Source: Gammaproteobacteria bacterium (lineage in GTDB: Bacteria; Pseudomonadota; Gammaproteobacteria; Pseudomonadales; Porticoccaceae). Taken from it: a stretch of 50,693 nucleotides of DNA. Numbering within the stretch: position 1 is the first letter of the stretch; each line of letters begins with the position of its first letter. The position numbers and the translations under genes were made by a program. The notes below the pieces were generated by a model. That model ran no database searches. It worked only from the letters and a program-made list of their open reading frames with translations, and was not told the DNA's origin. The stretch covers positions 1 through 50,693 of the forward strand of contig JAGPUW010000023.1 in the NCBI GenBank assembly GCA_018069465.1, given 5' to 3'. Positions 32,170-41,479 of the stretch are shown here, in pieces.

Positions 32170-33330
32170 TTAGTCTGATTTTTCAAGACCAAAAAAGGCA
32201 CGGATGTTCTCTTCCTGTGCCATGGCATCGGCATAACCGAGTTTAATCAGTTGGCGACAAAAGCCCGGCTCGAATAAAAGATAACTGGTTGCACTGCTGC
32301 CGCCACCCTTTTTTGTCGCGCCTATTGCCCGCAAAAACAGCTTTACACTGCGGGGTAGTTCGTGGAAAAAATCCTGGGCAATTTCGTCGATAGGTGTCGA
32401 GGGCGAAATACACAGGTGGTCGATATATTTTAAGGGACTAGCAGCGGTTTTTTCACTGGCCTCAGTCGCCGTATTGGTGTCTTTACTGGGCCGTGTTTCA
32501 ACCAGCTTGTTAATCGCTTTCAGCGTTTCCAGGTCACTTTCAACGGAATCAATAAAGGCACTGTTGAGCAAGTGGCCAACCATTTGTGCGACGGAGGGTG
32601 AGTGGCGAGGGGCGTCTGTGGCTTGCAGCTGAGAGGGGTTGTCGCTAACGCCAATAACAAAAATACGGTCTGCACCCAGATGTAGTGCCGGGCTCAGGGG
32701 TTTGAGTTGGCGCATGGCGCCATCGCCGTAGTAGCGTGTATTGATGGCTCGGGCCGGAAAAATTAGCGGAATAGCTGAGGAGGCCATCAGGTGATCGATG
32801 TTAAGTCCGGTGCGAATGCCGTGGCGGCGACTGCGTGTCCAGCACTCGTGATTGCCCTGAAAAAATGACACGGATTTGCCGGTGTCGTAATCCATGGCGG
32901 TGGTGCTAACAGCCATTAATTCACCCTTCAAAATAGCTTCGTCAATATGGCGAAAGCGGATGTAATTGCCAAGTAGTTGTTGCAGAGGGGTGTTGTCCAG
33001 CAGAGCCACGGAGCGGCCAATGCCGTAGCCGCTGTGCATCAGCGATAAACTCAGGCGCACGGTGTTTTTCAAGACACCCCACAGGTCGGTGCGATAAATA
33101 TGCTCGGCGTGCATATTGCGCCAGATGGCCTCGAGTTTGCGGGCGCGTAAGCGGAAGGGGCCGGGGCGCCCGGCGATAGCCAGGGCGTTAATGGCGCCAG
33201 CGGAGGTGCCGCAAATTATTGGGAAGGGGTTGTGGCTGGTGCGGGGCAGTATCTGCGCCAGTGCCTTGAGTACGCCGACCTGATAGGCGGCGCGAGCACC
33301 ACCGCCGGATAAAACTAAAGCTGTTGTCAT
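32170..33330 (-). CDS. Patatin-like phospholipase family protein
   Basis: A 386-residue cytosolic lipid acyl hydrolase. It shows the patatin oxyanion-hole motif LVLSGGGARAAYQVGVL, the nucleophile elbow IICGTSAGAINALAIAG (Ser about residue 44) and the dyad Asp in YYGDGAMRQLKPLSPAL. Here the usual DG[G/A] is DGA. A C-terminal helical part contains a charged linker (about residues 283-306) and YLLFEPGFCRQLIKLGYADA. The substrate is unknown. It is transcribed away from the flavodoxin gene region in the same leftward direction, 45 bases after it. Confidence 0.91.
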   Translation of the reverse strand: MTTALVLSGGGARAAYQVGVLKALAQILPRTSHNPFPIICGTSAGAINALAIAGRPGPFRLRARKLEAIWRNMHAEHIYRTDLWGVLKNTVRLSLSLMHSGYGIGRSVALLDNTPLQQLLGNYIRFRHIDEAILKGELMAVSTTAMDYDTGKSVSFFQGNHECWTRSRRHGIRTGLNIDHLMASSAIPLIFPARAINTRYYGDGAMRQLKPLSPALHLGADRIFVIGVSDNPSQLQATDAPRHSPSVAQMVGHLLNSAFIDSVESDLETLKAINKLVETRPSKDTNTATEASEKTAASPLKYIDHLCISPSTPIDEIAQDFFHELPRSVKLFLRAIGATKKGGGSSATSYLLFEPGFCRQLIKLGYADAMAQEENIRAFFGLEKSD

Positions 33331-33375
33331 CTTACTTTTGCCTAACCTTCGCTTAAAAAAACGCTCAATTTATTT

Positions 33376-33831
33376 TCAAAAAATACCCATCATCAGACCC
33401 GCTGCCATCGATAGCCCTAGTTCCCGGCACTGCTGCAAGTGCTGTTGCGTAACCTCGCCTTTAGCGATCACCGCGTCGGCGACAAGGCGCAGAGGGTAGC
33501 CTCGGGCAATGCGCTCAATTTCTCGCACTGCGCCGCTTCCGTCATTACCGGCGCTGATAAAAACGCCGTAGGGCAGATTGAGCTGATGGGGCTCGGCCGG
33601 GTAGTAGGTACGGTCAAAAAAGTCTTTCAGTGCACCGCTCATGTAGCCAAAATTTTCCGGCGTGCCGAAGAGTAAACCATCGGCGCTGAGCAAGTCTTCA
33701 AGCCGCGCATTAAAGGCTGTTTTTATACTGACGGTGAGACCTTCTTCCTCTCGGGCGCCAGCGATGACAGCTTCGGCGAGGCGGCGAGTGTTGCCGCTTT
33801 GGCTGTGGTAAATGATGATCAGGTGCTTCAT
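33376..33831 (-). CDS. Flavodoxin family protein (NAD(P)H-dependent oxidoreductase-like)
   Basis: A 151-residue flavodoxin-fold protein. The FMN phosphate-binding loop is IIIYHSQSGNTRRLAEAV, followed by LLFGTPENFGYMSGALKDFF (FMN ring contact) and YGVFISAGNDGSGA. It probably carries electrons or reduces quinones, but no partner is evident. It lies upstream of the patatin gene in the same direction and 60 bases from the MITE-like element at 33892, which could affect its promoter. Confidence 0.88.
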   Translation of the reverse strand: MKHLIIIYHSQSGNTRRLAEAVIAGAREEEGLTVSIKTAFNARLEDLLSADGLLFGTPENFGYMSGALKDFFDRTYYPAEPHQLNLPYGVFISAGNDGSGAVREIERIARGYPLRLVADAVIAKGEVTQQHLQQCRELGLSMAAGLMMGIF

Positions 33832-33891
33832 GTAGCAAGGCTAAGCAATCTTGGCTACCGATGCAAAGGTGGCTACACTGTTATCTCTTAC

Positions 33892-34055
33892 TGAGACCTT
33901 TGCACGAGAGCCATTTTGCTCCCATGCTGCGTTAAAAAAGTGCTCAATCGGTCATTTACACGTGTAAATTCCCTCTCTGCGCGCTTTTTTGCCTCGCCTG
34001 AGAGCGCCTACTTTTGGTGCCTGAAATCAAAATCATCTCTCGTGCAAAGGCCTCA
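33892..34055. mobile_element. MITE-like element upstream of comEC
   Basis: About 164 bases with inverted ends TGAGACCTTTGCACGAGA (33892-33909) and, at the other end, the reverse complement of TGAGGCCTTTGCACGAGA (17 of 18 match). The flanks both read TAC, a possible 3-bp target duplication. It has no ORF. It contains the palindrome ATTTACACGTGTAAAT (33954-33969) and a copy of the dispersed 28-bp repeat. The ends resemble those of IS5-type elements. Confidence 0.75.
33991..34019 (+). repeat. Dispersed 28-bp repeat, copy 3
   Basis: GCCTCGCCTGAGAGCGCCTA followed by CTTTTGGTG. It matches 968-995 except for GAGAG in place of AAAG, although the terminal repeats of the two host elements differ. Confidence 0.75.
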
Positions 34056-34072
34056 TACTACATGGATGTGGT

Positions 34073-36526
34073 ATGCGTGCTTACCTGCTGGCGTTTTCTA
34101 TTGCGGTTCTCTGTTCCGCTGTTTGGCCCTGTATTTCGTGGTCCGATTTCTCGTGGTTTTGTGCGCCGTTTTTCCCGTACTTGTTGGGTGCCTTTCTCTT
34201 GCTCGGCTGCTGGTGTCTCTATCGGCGTCGCTGGCCATTTTTTGTCCGTGTGAGTTTAGCCTTCGCCCTGGGTTTGCTGTGGGCTGCCCTGTGGGGCGCC
34301 TGGATACAAGGCCAGCAATTACCGCTGGAGCAGGATAAAACCGATTATCTGCTCGTTGGTGTGGTGAGCGATGTGCCACAGGTCAGTCCCTTACGCACAC
34401 GTTTTGTACTACAGGTAGAGAGTTTACAAGCGCTTGATGCATCGACATCGACTCGTGGCAAACGCCTCGATATACACCGGGTATTACTGAGTTGGTACGG
34501 TGGTGAGCCGCTACATCCCGGCGAGCGTTGGCAGTTAAGGGTTAGGCTGCGAACACCCCGAGGCTTTGCCAACCCCGGTGGCTTCGATTACGCGGGATGG
34601 CTGTTGCGGCGCCAGATCTCCGCGACCGGTTATATTCGCTCTCAGGGGGTGAATAAAAAACTCGCGCAAACTCGGCAATATCCCATTGATCAATTTCGTT
34701 GGGCAGTGCTCCAAAAAATTGAGACTCTCAATTTCAGCGCGGCCAGTAAAGGTTTATTGGCAGCACTGACGATTGGCGATAAGCGGGGTTTGGATAGCGA
34801 AACCTGGATGCATATGCGCCTCACGGGCACCGTTCATTTGGCGGTCGTGTCCGGCTTGCATATTGGCATGGTTGCGGGTCTGGGCATGTTGCTGGGGAAT
34901 TTATTGGGTCGTGGCCTCGCTGCTCTGGGTGCTCCGGTATGCCGTCAGCACGTTGCGGTATTGCTCGGCGGAGGTCTCGCGCTGATTTACGCCCTGCTGG
35001 CAGGTTTTTCCCTGTCCACCCAGCGGGCTTTGATTATGCTGTTTGTTTTCCTGCTGGCCACTTTACTTAAACGCAAGCCGAGGCCGGAGTTGGCGCTACT
35101 CTGGGCGCTGGCGCTTATCGCCGCGAGCGACCCATTAGCGGCCTTGTCATCGGGCTTCTGGTTATCTTTTGTCGCCGTTGCAACCTTTCTATTGTGGTTT
35201 GTGCCCCGTCCGCGCGGCAGTTATTGGCGGGATTTATGCAGTGCACAGTTGATTATCTTTTTACCACTGGCGGGCTTGTTATCATTTTTCCAGGGCGAGA
35301 TTTCAGGACTTAGCCCGCTGCTTAATTTACTGGCCATCCCCTGGTTGGGCATAGCGGTGGTGCCCCTGGCCCTGTTTGGCATGCTGCTTTTGCCCTGGTC
35401 GCCAGACATGGCGGATGGTGTTTGGACAGTAGCGGCATGGCAGCTGCAAGCCTTTGATAGTGTTATGACCTGGCTGGCGAATTATGCCGACTACTTTGTC
35501 TGGACGCTGCCTGCGGGGCAGGGTGTCTTGCTCAGCCTGGCTCTCTTGTTAGCCGGTGCTTTCATGTTGCTGCCCAGAGGTTTGGGCTTGCGCTCAATGG
35601 CGATGGTGTTACTGCTGGCAGTGGCACTGTCTGGCCAGTCCTTTTTACACAGCCAGGGCGAGAGTGAGCGCGGTGCTTCATCTACCGAGGATGGTTTTAC
35701 ACTGACCGTGCTGGATGTGGGGCAGGGTCTGAGTGTGGTGGTCATTAATAATGGCAGGGCCGTGGTTTACGATGCCGGGCCAAAATACAGCGCTAGTTTT
35801 AATGCCGGTAGCGGTATTATTGCCCCCTATCTGCGCAGTCAGGGCGTGTCGTCTATTGATGTGCTCATGCTGAGCCACGGTGACGCCGACCACACTGGCG
35901 GCACTCTCGGCTTGCTCGAACACTTTAGTGAGACGCGGATATTGGCCGGCCAGCCCCTTGAGCTGCCTATGTCTAGGGCTGTGCCCTGCTTGGCTGGGCA
36001 AAACTTTTTAGGCAATAAAGACGCGGAGGAAAGATGGAAGCGTGCGGGGGTAGTGTTTGAAATTGTTTATCCCTGGCCGACAGAAGTGACAGTGGGTTTA
36101 AAACGTACTTCATCTCAGGGCTCAAATAAGATTTCCGATAACGATAGCTCCTGCGTGCTGTTAATCCGCTATCGAGGCAAAACCATCCTACTGCCCGGTG
36201 ATATCAGTGTTGAGGCCGAAGCCAAATTGCTGGCGCGAGGCGTGTTGCCAAAACAAATTGATGTGCTGCTGGCTCCCCATCACGGCAGTCGTACCTCGTC
36301 GAGCCAGGCTTTTGTCGATCACCTGTCCCCCACCCACGTGGTGTATGCCGCCGGTTTTAATCATCACTTTGGCCACCCGGCTAAAACGGTGGCCGCGCGT
36401 TTTAGCGCCATCGGTAGTCGCGCCTGGGCCACTGGCGAGTCGGGGGCGATCATTTTCAAGTGGGATGGCACAGGTCAATTATCGGTTCATCCCTGGCGTC
36501 AAGAAGCAAGGCGTTACTGGCGCTAA
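34073..36526 (+). CDS. comEC: DNA internalization competence protein ComEC/Rec2
   Basis: An 817-residue inner-membrane channel for DNA uptake. Order of parts: N-terminal hydrophobic segments (about 1-75), a DUF4131/OB-like region to about 200, the ComEC/Rec2 membrane core (VVSGLHIGMVAGLGMLLG, STQRALIMLFVFLLATLLKR, DPLAALSSGFWLSFVAV), then a metallo-beta-lactamase domain from about residue 540. The last has LDVGQGLSVVV, LSHGDADHTGG and LLAPHHGSRTSSS. All elements of a working protein are present. The start lies only 18 bases after the MITE-like element, so its promoter may come from or be displaced by that element. Confidence 0.95.
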   Translation: MRAYLLAFSIAVLCSAVWPCISWSDFSWFCAPFFPYLLGAFLLLGCWCLYRRRWPFFVRVSLAFALGLLWAALWGAWIQGQQLPLEQDKTDYLLVGVVSDVPQVSPLRTRFVLQVESLQALDASTSTRGKRLDIHRVLLSWYGGEPLHPGERWQLRVRLRTPRGFANPGGFDYAGWLLRRQISATGYIRSQGVNKKLAQTRQYPIDQFRWAVLQKIETLNFSAASKGLLAALTIGDKRGLDSETWMHMRLTGTVHLAVVSGLHIGMVAGLGMLLGNLLGRGLAALGAPVCRQHVAVLLGGGLALIYALLAGFSLSTQRALIMLFVFLLATLLKRKPRPELALLWALALIAASDPLAALSSGFWLSFVAVATFLLWFVPRPRGSYWRDLCSAQLIIFLPLAGLLSFFQGEISGLSPLLNLLAIPWLGIAVVPLALFGMLLLPWSPDMADGVWTVAAWQLQAFDSVMTWLANYADYFVWTLPAGQGVLLSLALLLAGAFMLLPRGLGLRSMAMVLLLAVALSGQSFLHSQGESERGASSTEDGFTLTVLDVGQGLSVVVINNGRAVVYDAGPKYSASFNAGSGIIAPYLRSQGVSSIDVLMLSHGDADHTGGTLGLLEHFSETRILAGQPLELPMSRAVPCLAGQNFLGNKDAEERWKRAGVVFEIVYPWPTEVTVGLKRTSSQGSNKISDNDSSCVLLIRYRGKTILLPGDISVEAEAKLLARGVLPKQIDVLLAPHHGSRTSSSQAFVDHLSPTHVVYAAGFNHHFGHPAKTVAARFSAIGSRAWATGESGAIIFKWDGTGQLSVHPWRQEARRYWR

Positions 36527-36609
36527 AGTGCCTCAATACGTGCACTGCTCGTTAATTTCGAACGCAAGTGTTGTGGTAGAGTAACGCGAGTTTTTAAGGG
36601 GGAAATCTA

Positions 36610-37257
36610 GTGTACGACTTGGTTGTTGCCGGTGGCTGGTTGATGCTGCCATTGATTTTATGTTCTATGGCCGTGGTGGTTATTTCCATAGAGCGCTTCA
36701 TCGCCTTGCGCGCGAATAAAGTGACTCCCGATAATTTATTGGCCCAGGTATGGAGTTGGCTGAAGAATGAGGAAGTGACGGCAGAGAAATTGCTGGAGCT
36801 GCGCAATTCATCGCCTCTGGGCCGTATTCTCGCCGCTGGTTTGAGTAACTCCAGCCATGGTCGGGAGGTGATGCGCGATAGCATTGAAGAGGCGGCAACT
36901 CAGGTGGTGCACAAACTGGAGCGCTATTTATCCCCTCTCGGCACCATCGCCGCCATCACCCCCTTAATTGGTCTGCTCGGCACGGTGGTGGGCATGATCA
37001 AAGTGTTTACCGCCATTATGTTGCAGGGTACGGGCAATGCCAGTATTTTAGCCGGCGGTATTTCCGAGGCGCTGATCACCACTGCCGCAGGTTTATCCGT
37101 GGCTATTCCCGCTTTAATTTTCCATCGCTATTTTGAGCGTCGTATCGACTCACTGGTGGTGACCATGGAAGATCAGGCGATTAAACTTGTCGATGCCCTG
37201 CACGGTGACCGTCCGGCGAGTGAGGTTCAAGGTTCTGCGAAAGGTAAGAGCCAGTGA
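36610..37257 (+). CDS. exbB: MotA/TolQ/ExbB proton channel family protein
   Basis: A 215-residue inner-membrane subunit that with ExbD energises outer-membrane or periplasmic work by proton flow. Three membrane segments are visible: LVVAGGWLMLPLILCSMAVV, then LGTIAAITPLIGLLGTVVGM and GGISEALITTAAGLSVAIPA. The latter two hold the conserved Thr/Ser-lined proton path. The GTG start at 36610 has AAGGGGGAA upstream. It overlaps exbD by four bases. In the Pseudomonas counterpart locus this pair sits between comEC and lpxK. Confidence 0.94.
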   Translation: MYDLVVAGGWLMLPLILCSMAVVVISIERFIALRANKVTPDNLLAQVWSWLKNEEVTAEKLLELRNSSPLGRILAAGLSNSSHGREVMRDSIEEAATQVVHKLERYLSPLGTIAAITPLIGLLGTVVGMIKVFTAIMLQGTGNASILAGGISEALITTAAGLSVAIPALIFHRYFERRIDSLVVTMEDQAIKLVDALHGDRPASEVQGSAKGKSQ

Positions 37258-37670
37258 GGTTTCGCCGCCAAAAAACAGCGGATAATACGGTTAATGTGAC
37301 ACCACTGATCGACGTGGTGTTTTTACTGCTGATCTTTTTTATGGTGTCTACCACCTTCACCAAGGAAACCCAGCTCTCGATTCATCTGCCCGAGGCCGAT
37401 GGTGAAGTGGCCGAGGCCGTGCCCGAGACCATCGAAATCGGCATTGACGCCGAGGGCCACTATTCTCTGAATAATACGGCACTGGTGAATCAGAAAATCT
37501 TCACCCTGATGAAAGGCCTCGATAAACTGGCCGAGGGCAATACCGATAGGCCGGTGATTATTCGCGCCGATGCTAAAGCCAGCCATCAGGCAGTGGTGAC
37601 GGCGATGGATGCGGCGGGGCGCAGTGGTTTCGTGCATCTAAGTATTACCACCCAGCGTCCGGAACAGTGA
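37254..37670 (+). CDS. exbD: ExbD/TolR family biopolymer transport protein
   Basis: A 138-residue single-pass protein. A short basic cytoplasmic start (RFRRQKTADNTVN) precedes the membrane segment VTPLIDVVFLLLIFFMVSTT with its essential Asp, then a periplasmic TolR-like domain (IEIGIDAEGHYSLNN, RPVIIRADAKASHQAVVTAM). It starts at a GTG overlapping the exbB stop (GTGA), indicating translational coupling. It partners the upstream ExbB-like channel; the energised receptor is not known. Confidence 0.94.
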   Translation: MRFRRQKTADNTVNVTPLIDVVFLLLIFFMVSTTFTKETQLSIHLPEADGEVAEAVPETIEIGIDAEGHYSLNNTALVNQKIFTLMKGLDKLAEGNTDRPVIIRADAKASHQAVVTAMDAAGRSGFVHLSITTQRPEQ

Positions 37671-37709
37671 GGGCTTAGCGCGCTCACCGCCGACACGCAT
37701 TCCCAGAAT

Positions 37710-37755
37710 ATTTATTTCCCGAAAAGTACTGCATTTATTTCCCGAAAAGTACTGC
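37710..37755 (+). repeat. Two perfect 23-bp tandem repeats upstream of msbA
   Basis: ATTTATTTCCCGAAAAGTAC plus TGC occurs at 37710-37732 and again at 37733-37755 with no change, 20 bases before the msbA ATG. It may be a duplicated binding site or a recent slippage event. No -35/-10 pair is obvious inside it. Confidence 0.9.
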
Positions 37756-37775
37756 CCAGGTAGTAAAATCACCCT

Positions 37776-39638
37776 ATGAAATCTAAAAAAGCCGCAGCCG
37801 GGCCATCGGGCTTGCAGGTCTACCTGCGCATACTCGCCTATTTGAAAAAATACTGGCGAGTTTTTATTGTCAGCATCCTCGGTCTGTGGGTTTTTAGCTC
37901 AGTACAAATTGCCTTTATTGATTTGCTCGGTTACATGATCAATGTACTGACGGTGGTCACCGGTGACGGTGATATCCCCGCCGAGGTCAATATGATGAAG
38001 ATGGACGCCGGTCTGACGTCTAGAATTGCCGAGTGGCTGATGGCCGATGGCCCGGTGCTGGAGCAAAGCCGCCTTGTTTTACCGACCATGATGATGGGCC
38101 TTGCTCTCGTCAGAGGGCTTGCCTTTCTAGTGGGTAATTACGGTATGGCCTATGTATCCCAGTCGGTGGTTCACGATATACGCACCGAGGTGTTTGAAAA
38201 ATATACGCGTATGCCCAGCGCCTATTTTGACGGTCAGATGGCGGGGCACATGGTCGCGCAGTTAACCTTCCACGTGAATCAAGTGATGGCCGCTAGTACC
38301 AAGGCCATTAAAGTAGTGGTGCGCGAAGGCTTCCTGGTCATCGGCCTGCTCATTTATCTGATCTATTTAAACTGGCGTTTGGCGCTGGTGTTTTTGATCG
38401 TGATGCCGATAATTGCCACCATTGTTGGTTTGGTTAGCAAGCGTTTTCGGGTGATAAGCAAGCGCATTCAAACGGCGGTCGGTGATGTTACCCATGTCGC
38501 TCAGGAAGCGGTGACGGGCTACCGCGAGATGCACCTCTATGGGGGTGAAGCCTACGAAAACCAGCGCATGAGTAAAGCCAGTCAGCGCAACCGGCGGCAA
38601 AATCTCAAGCTGGCGATTGCCGAGGGTCTGAGTACGCCGGTGGTGCAAATTTTGCTGTCGGGTGCCTTGAGTTTATTAATCTGGAGCGCATTGACCCCTG
38701 ATATTCTCAACTCTATGTCGACCGGGGGCTTTATTAAGTTTTTGTTTACCGCCTCGTTACTGGCCAAGCCCGTGCGCCAGTTGACGCAGATAAATAGCCT
38801 GATACAGCAGGGTATTACGGCGGCTACCACCTTATTTGAAACGATAGATAGCGATGAAGAAATTGACCGTGGGCAATTTGAAAAAGACCGGGTCGATGGC
38901 CAGTTCCGTTTTGAAAATGTCTGTTTTCGCTATAACAGCAGTGACGAAGCGGTTTTGAATCAAATTAATTTCGCCGTCAGTCCCGGTGAAACCATTGCCC
39001 TGGTGGGCTCCTCGGGCAGTGGTAAAACCTCACTGGTCAGTCTTATTCCGCGCTTCTATAATTTCCAGAGCGGTCGCCTTAGCCTCGATGACCACGACAT
39101 TAATGACTACACATTAAGCAACCTGCGCAAGCAGATTGCCCTGGTCAGTCAACAGGTCACGCTGTTTAACGACACTATTTACAATAATATTGCCTACGGC
39201 GAGCTGGCCAATTGCAGTCCTGAGGCGGTTCGTGAAGCCGCCCGCATGGCCTATGCTTTGGATTTTATCGAAGCGATGCCGGAGGGCTTTGAAACCATGA
39301 TTGGCGATGACGGGGTGATGCTATCCGGCGGTCAACGCCAGCGCCTGGCCATCGCCCGCGCCCTGTTAAAAGATGCACCGATCTTAATTCTCGACGAGGC
39401 CACCTCGGCCCTCGATACTGAATCGGAGCGCGCTATACAGGCGGCCCTTGAAGTGGCGATGGAGGGGCGTACCACCTTTGTGATCGCTCACCGTTTGAGC
39501 ACGGTAGAAAATGCCGACCGCATACTGGTACTTGAAAAAGGCCAAATTATCGAAGAGGGCTCCCACTCTGCCCTGTTGGCAGCGCAGGGTCGCTATGCCT
39601 CTTTGTACCACCAGCAATTTAGCGAGGACGCGACCTAG
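37776..39638 (+). CDS. msbA: Lipid A export ABC transporter MsbA
   Basis: A 620-residue half transporter that flips lipid A-core to the outer leaflet of the inner membrane. The membrane domain covers about residues 25-340 with six helices. The nucleotide-binding domain has Walker A LVGSSGSGKTSLVSLIPRF, the signature MLSGGQRQRLAIARAL, Walker B PILILDEATSALD and the H-loop IAHRLSTVENADRI. An unusual loop at about residues 65-95 carries VTGDGDIPAEVN. lpxK follows five bases downstream, the classic pair. Confidence 0.96.
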   Translation: MKSKKAAAGPSGLQVYLRILAYLKKYWRVFIVSILGLWVFSSVQIAFIDLLGYMINVLTVVTGDGDIPAEVNMMKMDAGLTSRIAEWLMADGPVLEQSRLVLPTMMMGLALVRGLAFLVGNYGMAYVSQSVVHDIRTEVFEKYTRMPSAYFDGQMAGHMVAQLTFHVNQVMAASTKAIKVVVREGFLVIGLLIYLIYLNWRLALVFLIVMPIIATIVGLVSKRFRVISKRIQTAVGDVTHVAQEAVTGYREMHLYGGEAYENQRMSKASQRNRRQNLKLAIAEGLSTPVVQILLSGALSLLIWSALTPDILNSMSTGGFIKFLFTASLLAKPVRQLTQINSLIQQGITAATTLFETIDSDEEIDRGQFEKDRVDGQFRFENVCFRYNSSDEAVLNQINFAVSPGETIALVGSSGSGKTSLVSLIPRFYNFQSGRLSLDDHDINDYTLSNLRKQIALVSQQVTLFNDTIYNNIAYGELANCSPEAVREAARMAYALDFIEAMPEGFETMIGDDGVMLSGGQRQRLAIARALLKDAPILILDEATSALDTESERAIQAALEVAMEGRTTFVIAHRLSTVENADRILVLEKGQIIEEGSHSALLAAQGRYASLYHQQFSEDAT

Positions 39639-39643
39639 CGCTT

Positions 39644-40639
39644 ATGTCGGCTCTCGAACGCGCCTGGTATAAACCGCGTAGCTGGGCACTGGCGTTGCTA
39701 CCCCTGTCCTATTTATTCAGGGGCGTGGCGGCGGGTCGCAAGGCCTACTTACAAAGTCGTTATCAGGCTCAGCCCTTTGCCGTGCCCGTTGTGGTTGTCG
39801 GCAATATCGCGGTCGGCGGCACCGGTAAAACCCCATTGATTATTAGTTTAGTGCACAGCTTGCAGGCGGCGGGTATTCGCCCCGGCATTGTGAGCCGTGG
39901 CTACGGTGGGCAGCCATCGAAACAGTCTCGAAAGGTGGCTGCCGATAGCTCTGCGCAGGAATTCGGTGACGAGCCGGTACTGATCGCTCGGGAGGCCAAT
40001 TGCCCCGTCGTTGTCGATAGCGATAGAGTGGCCGCCGTGAAGTTTTTAATCGATGAATTTAATGTCGATGTGGTGCTCAGCGACGATGGCCTGCAGCATT
40101 ACCGTATGCATCGAGATCTGGAAATTGCCGTGCTCGACGCGCGACGTGGTCTCGGCAATGCCCAGTGCTTACCCGCTGGGCCGCTGCGCGAACCGCCTGG
40201 ACGTTTGGCGAGTGTTGATTTTATCGTGCTTAACGGTGCATCTAAAACGCACAGCGCGACTTTTTCGAGCGCTGCCACGGCTGTCGTGAACATGACATTA
40301 GAGCCCACCTTCTTTCGCCATTTACGCAGTGGCCAGCGCGTCGCTGCGAATGATTGGTCGGGCGCGCGCAGCGTGCATGCGCTGGCCGGTATCGGTAATC
40401 CCGAACGCTTTAGCAACACTTTGCTTGCTCTGGGGCTGGAGCCGCAACTGCATCGTTTCCCCGACCACCACCCCTTTACGCCAGCTGATCTGCAATTCGA
40501 TGACGCGCTAGCGGTGGTGATGACCTCTAAAGACGCGGTCAAATGTGAAGCTTTTGCGGCTGATAATGTCTGGGTGCTAGAAGTCGCCGCCGAGGTGTCC
40601 CCGCCGCTGGCAGAGGCCATCAAAAATCTGTTGGTCTAA
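39644..40639 (+). CDS. lpxK: Tetraacyldisaccharide 4'-kinase LpxK
   Basis: Phosphorylates the lipid A precursor to lipid IVA at the inner membrane. The 331-residue protein has WYKPRSWALALLPLSYLFRG (membrane-associated N-terminus), the P-loop VVVGNIAVGGTGKTPLIISL, GIVSRGYGG, GDEPVLIAREANCPVVV, VLSDDGLQHYRMHRDLEI and FPDHHPFTPADL. It directly follows msbA and precedes kdsB by 54 bases. The small Trm112-type gene found between lpxK and kdsB in many relatives is absent. Confidence 0.96.
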   Translation: MSALERAWYKPRSWALALLPLSYLFRGVAAGRKAYLQSRYQAQPFAVPVVVVGNIAVGGTGKTPLIISLVHSLQAAGIRPGIVSRGYGGQPSKQSRKVAADSSAQEFGDEPVLIAREANCPVVVDSDRVAAVKFLIDEFNVDVVLSDDGLQHYRMHRDLEIAVLDARRGLGNAQCLPAGPLREPPGRLASVDFIVLNGASKTHSATFSSAATAVVNMTLEPTFFRHLRSGQRVAANDWSGARSVHALAGIGNPERFSNTLLALGLEPQLHRFPDHHPFTPADLQFDDALAVVMTSKDAVKCEAFAADNVWVLEVAAEVSPPLAEAIKNLLV

Positions 40640-40693
40640 TTTATTACTTTAAACTGAGCGTTTTATATCGATGCTCTCGTTGGTGCAGACACT

Positions 40694-41479
40694 ATGAAAT
40701 TCACCGTTGTTATTCCCGCCCGCTACGCCTCAACGCGCCTGCCCGCCAAGCCGCTGCGCGATATCGCCGGTAAAACCATGATCCAACGGGTTTATGAGCA
40801 AGCCCAATTGAGCGCGGCCAGCCGGGTGATTGTCGCCACCGACGATCAGCGCATTGGTACTGCTGTCGTCGGCTTCGGTGGTGAGGTAGTGATGACCTCG
40901 CCGGATCACGTTTCCGGCACCGATCGCCTTGAGGAGGTCGCCCGCCAATGTGGTTTGGGCGAGGATGAAATCGTTGTCAACGTACAGGGTGATGAACCGC
41001 TGATTCCGCCCCAGGTCATTGATCAGGTGGCAGCTAATTTGGCCGCCAATTCCCACGCCGGGGTGGCGACGCTGAGCGAGCCCATTACCGATGCGCAGGT
41101 ATTTGTTAATCCCAACGCAGTAAAAGTGGTGAGCGGGCACGACGGCACGGCCCTCTATTTTAGCCGCGCACCCATTCCCTGGCCCCGCGATCACTTTGCC
41201 GACTCACAAGCGACCCTGCCCGATGGGGCTGCTGGTGCTGGAGTCAATAGCTTCCAGCGCCACATTGGTATTTATGCCTACCGGGTTGCCTTGCTACACC
41301 GTTTTGTTAGCTGGCCAGTTGCGCCGCTGGAGGCTCTGGAATCCCTCGAGCAGCTGCGTTTTATGTGGCAGGGCATCAAAGTTCACGTTGCGCCAGCGCT
41401 CGTCGATGTGCCCGGGGGTGTCGATACTGAAGAAGATTTAGAGGCGGTGATTCGACATCTTCAAAGGGCCGGTGGCTGA
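40694..41479 (+). CDS. kdsB: 3-deoxy-manno-octulosonate cytidylyltransferase KdsB
   Basis: Activates KDO to CMP-KDO for lipopolysaccharide. The 261-residue protein opens [20 protein letters not shown], with [15 protein letters not shown] and [12 protein letters not shown], all strongly conserved. [12 protein letters not shown] and the C-terminal [13 protein letters not shown] complete the family pattern. Its last codons overlap the phosphatase gene by eight bases. Confidence 0.97.
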   Translation: MKFTVVIPARYASTRLPAKPLRDIAGKTMIQRVYEQAQLSAASRVIVATDDQRIGTAVVGFGGEVVMTSPDHVSGTDRLEEVARQCGLGEDEIVVNVQGDEPLIPPQVIDQVAANLAANSHAGVATLSEPITDAQVFVNPNAVKVVSGHDGTALYFSRAPIPWPRDHFADSQATLPDGAAGAGVNSFQRHIGIYAYRVALLHRFVSWPVAPLEALESLEQLRFMWQGIKVHVAPALVDVPGGVDTEEDLEAVIRHLQRAGG

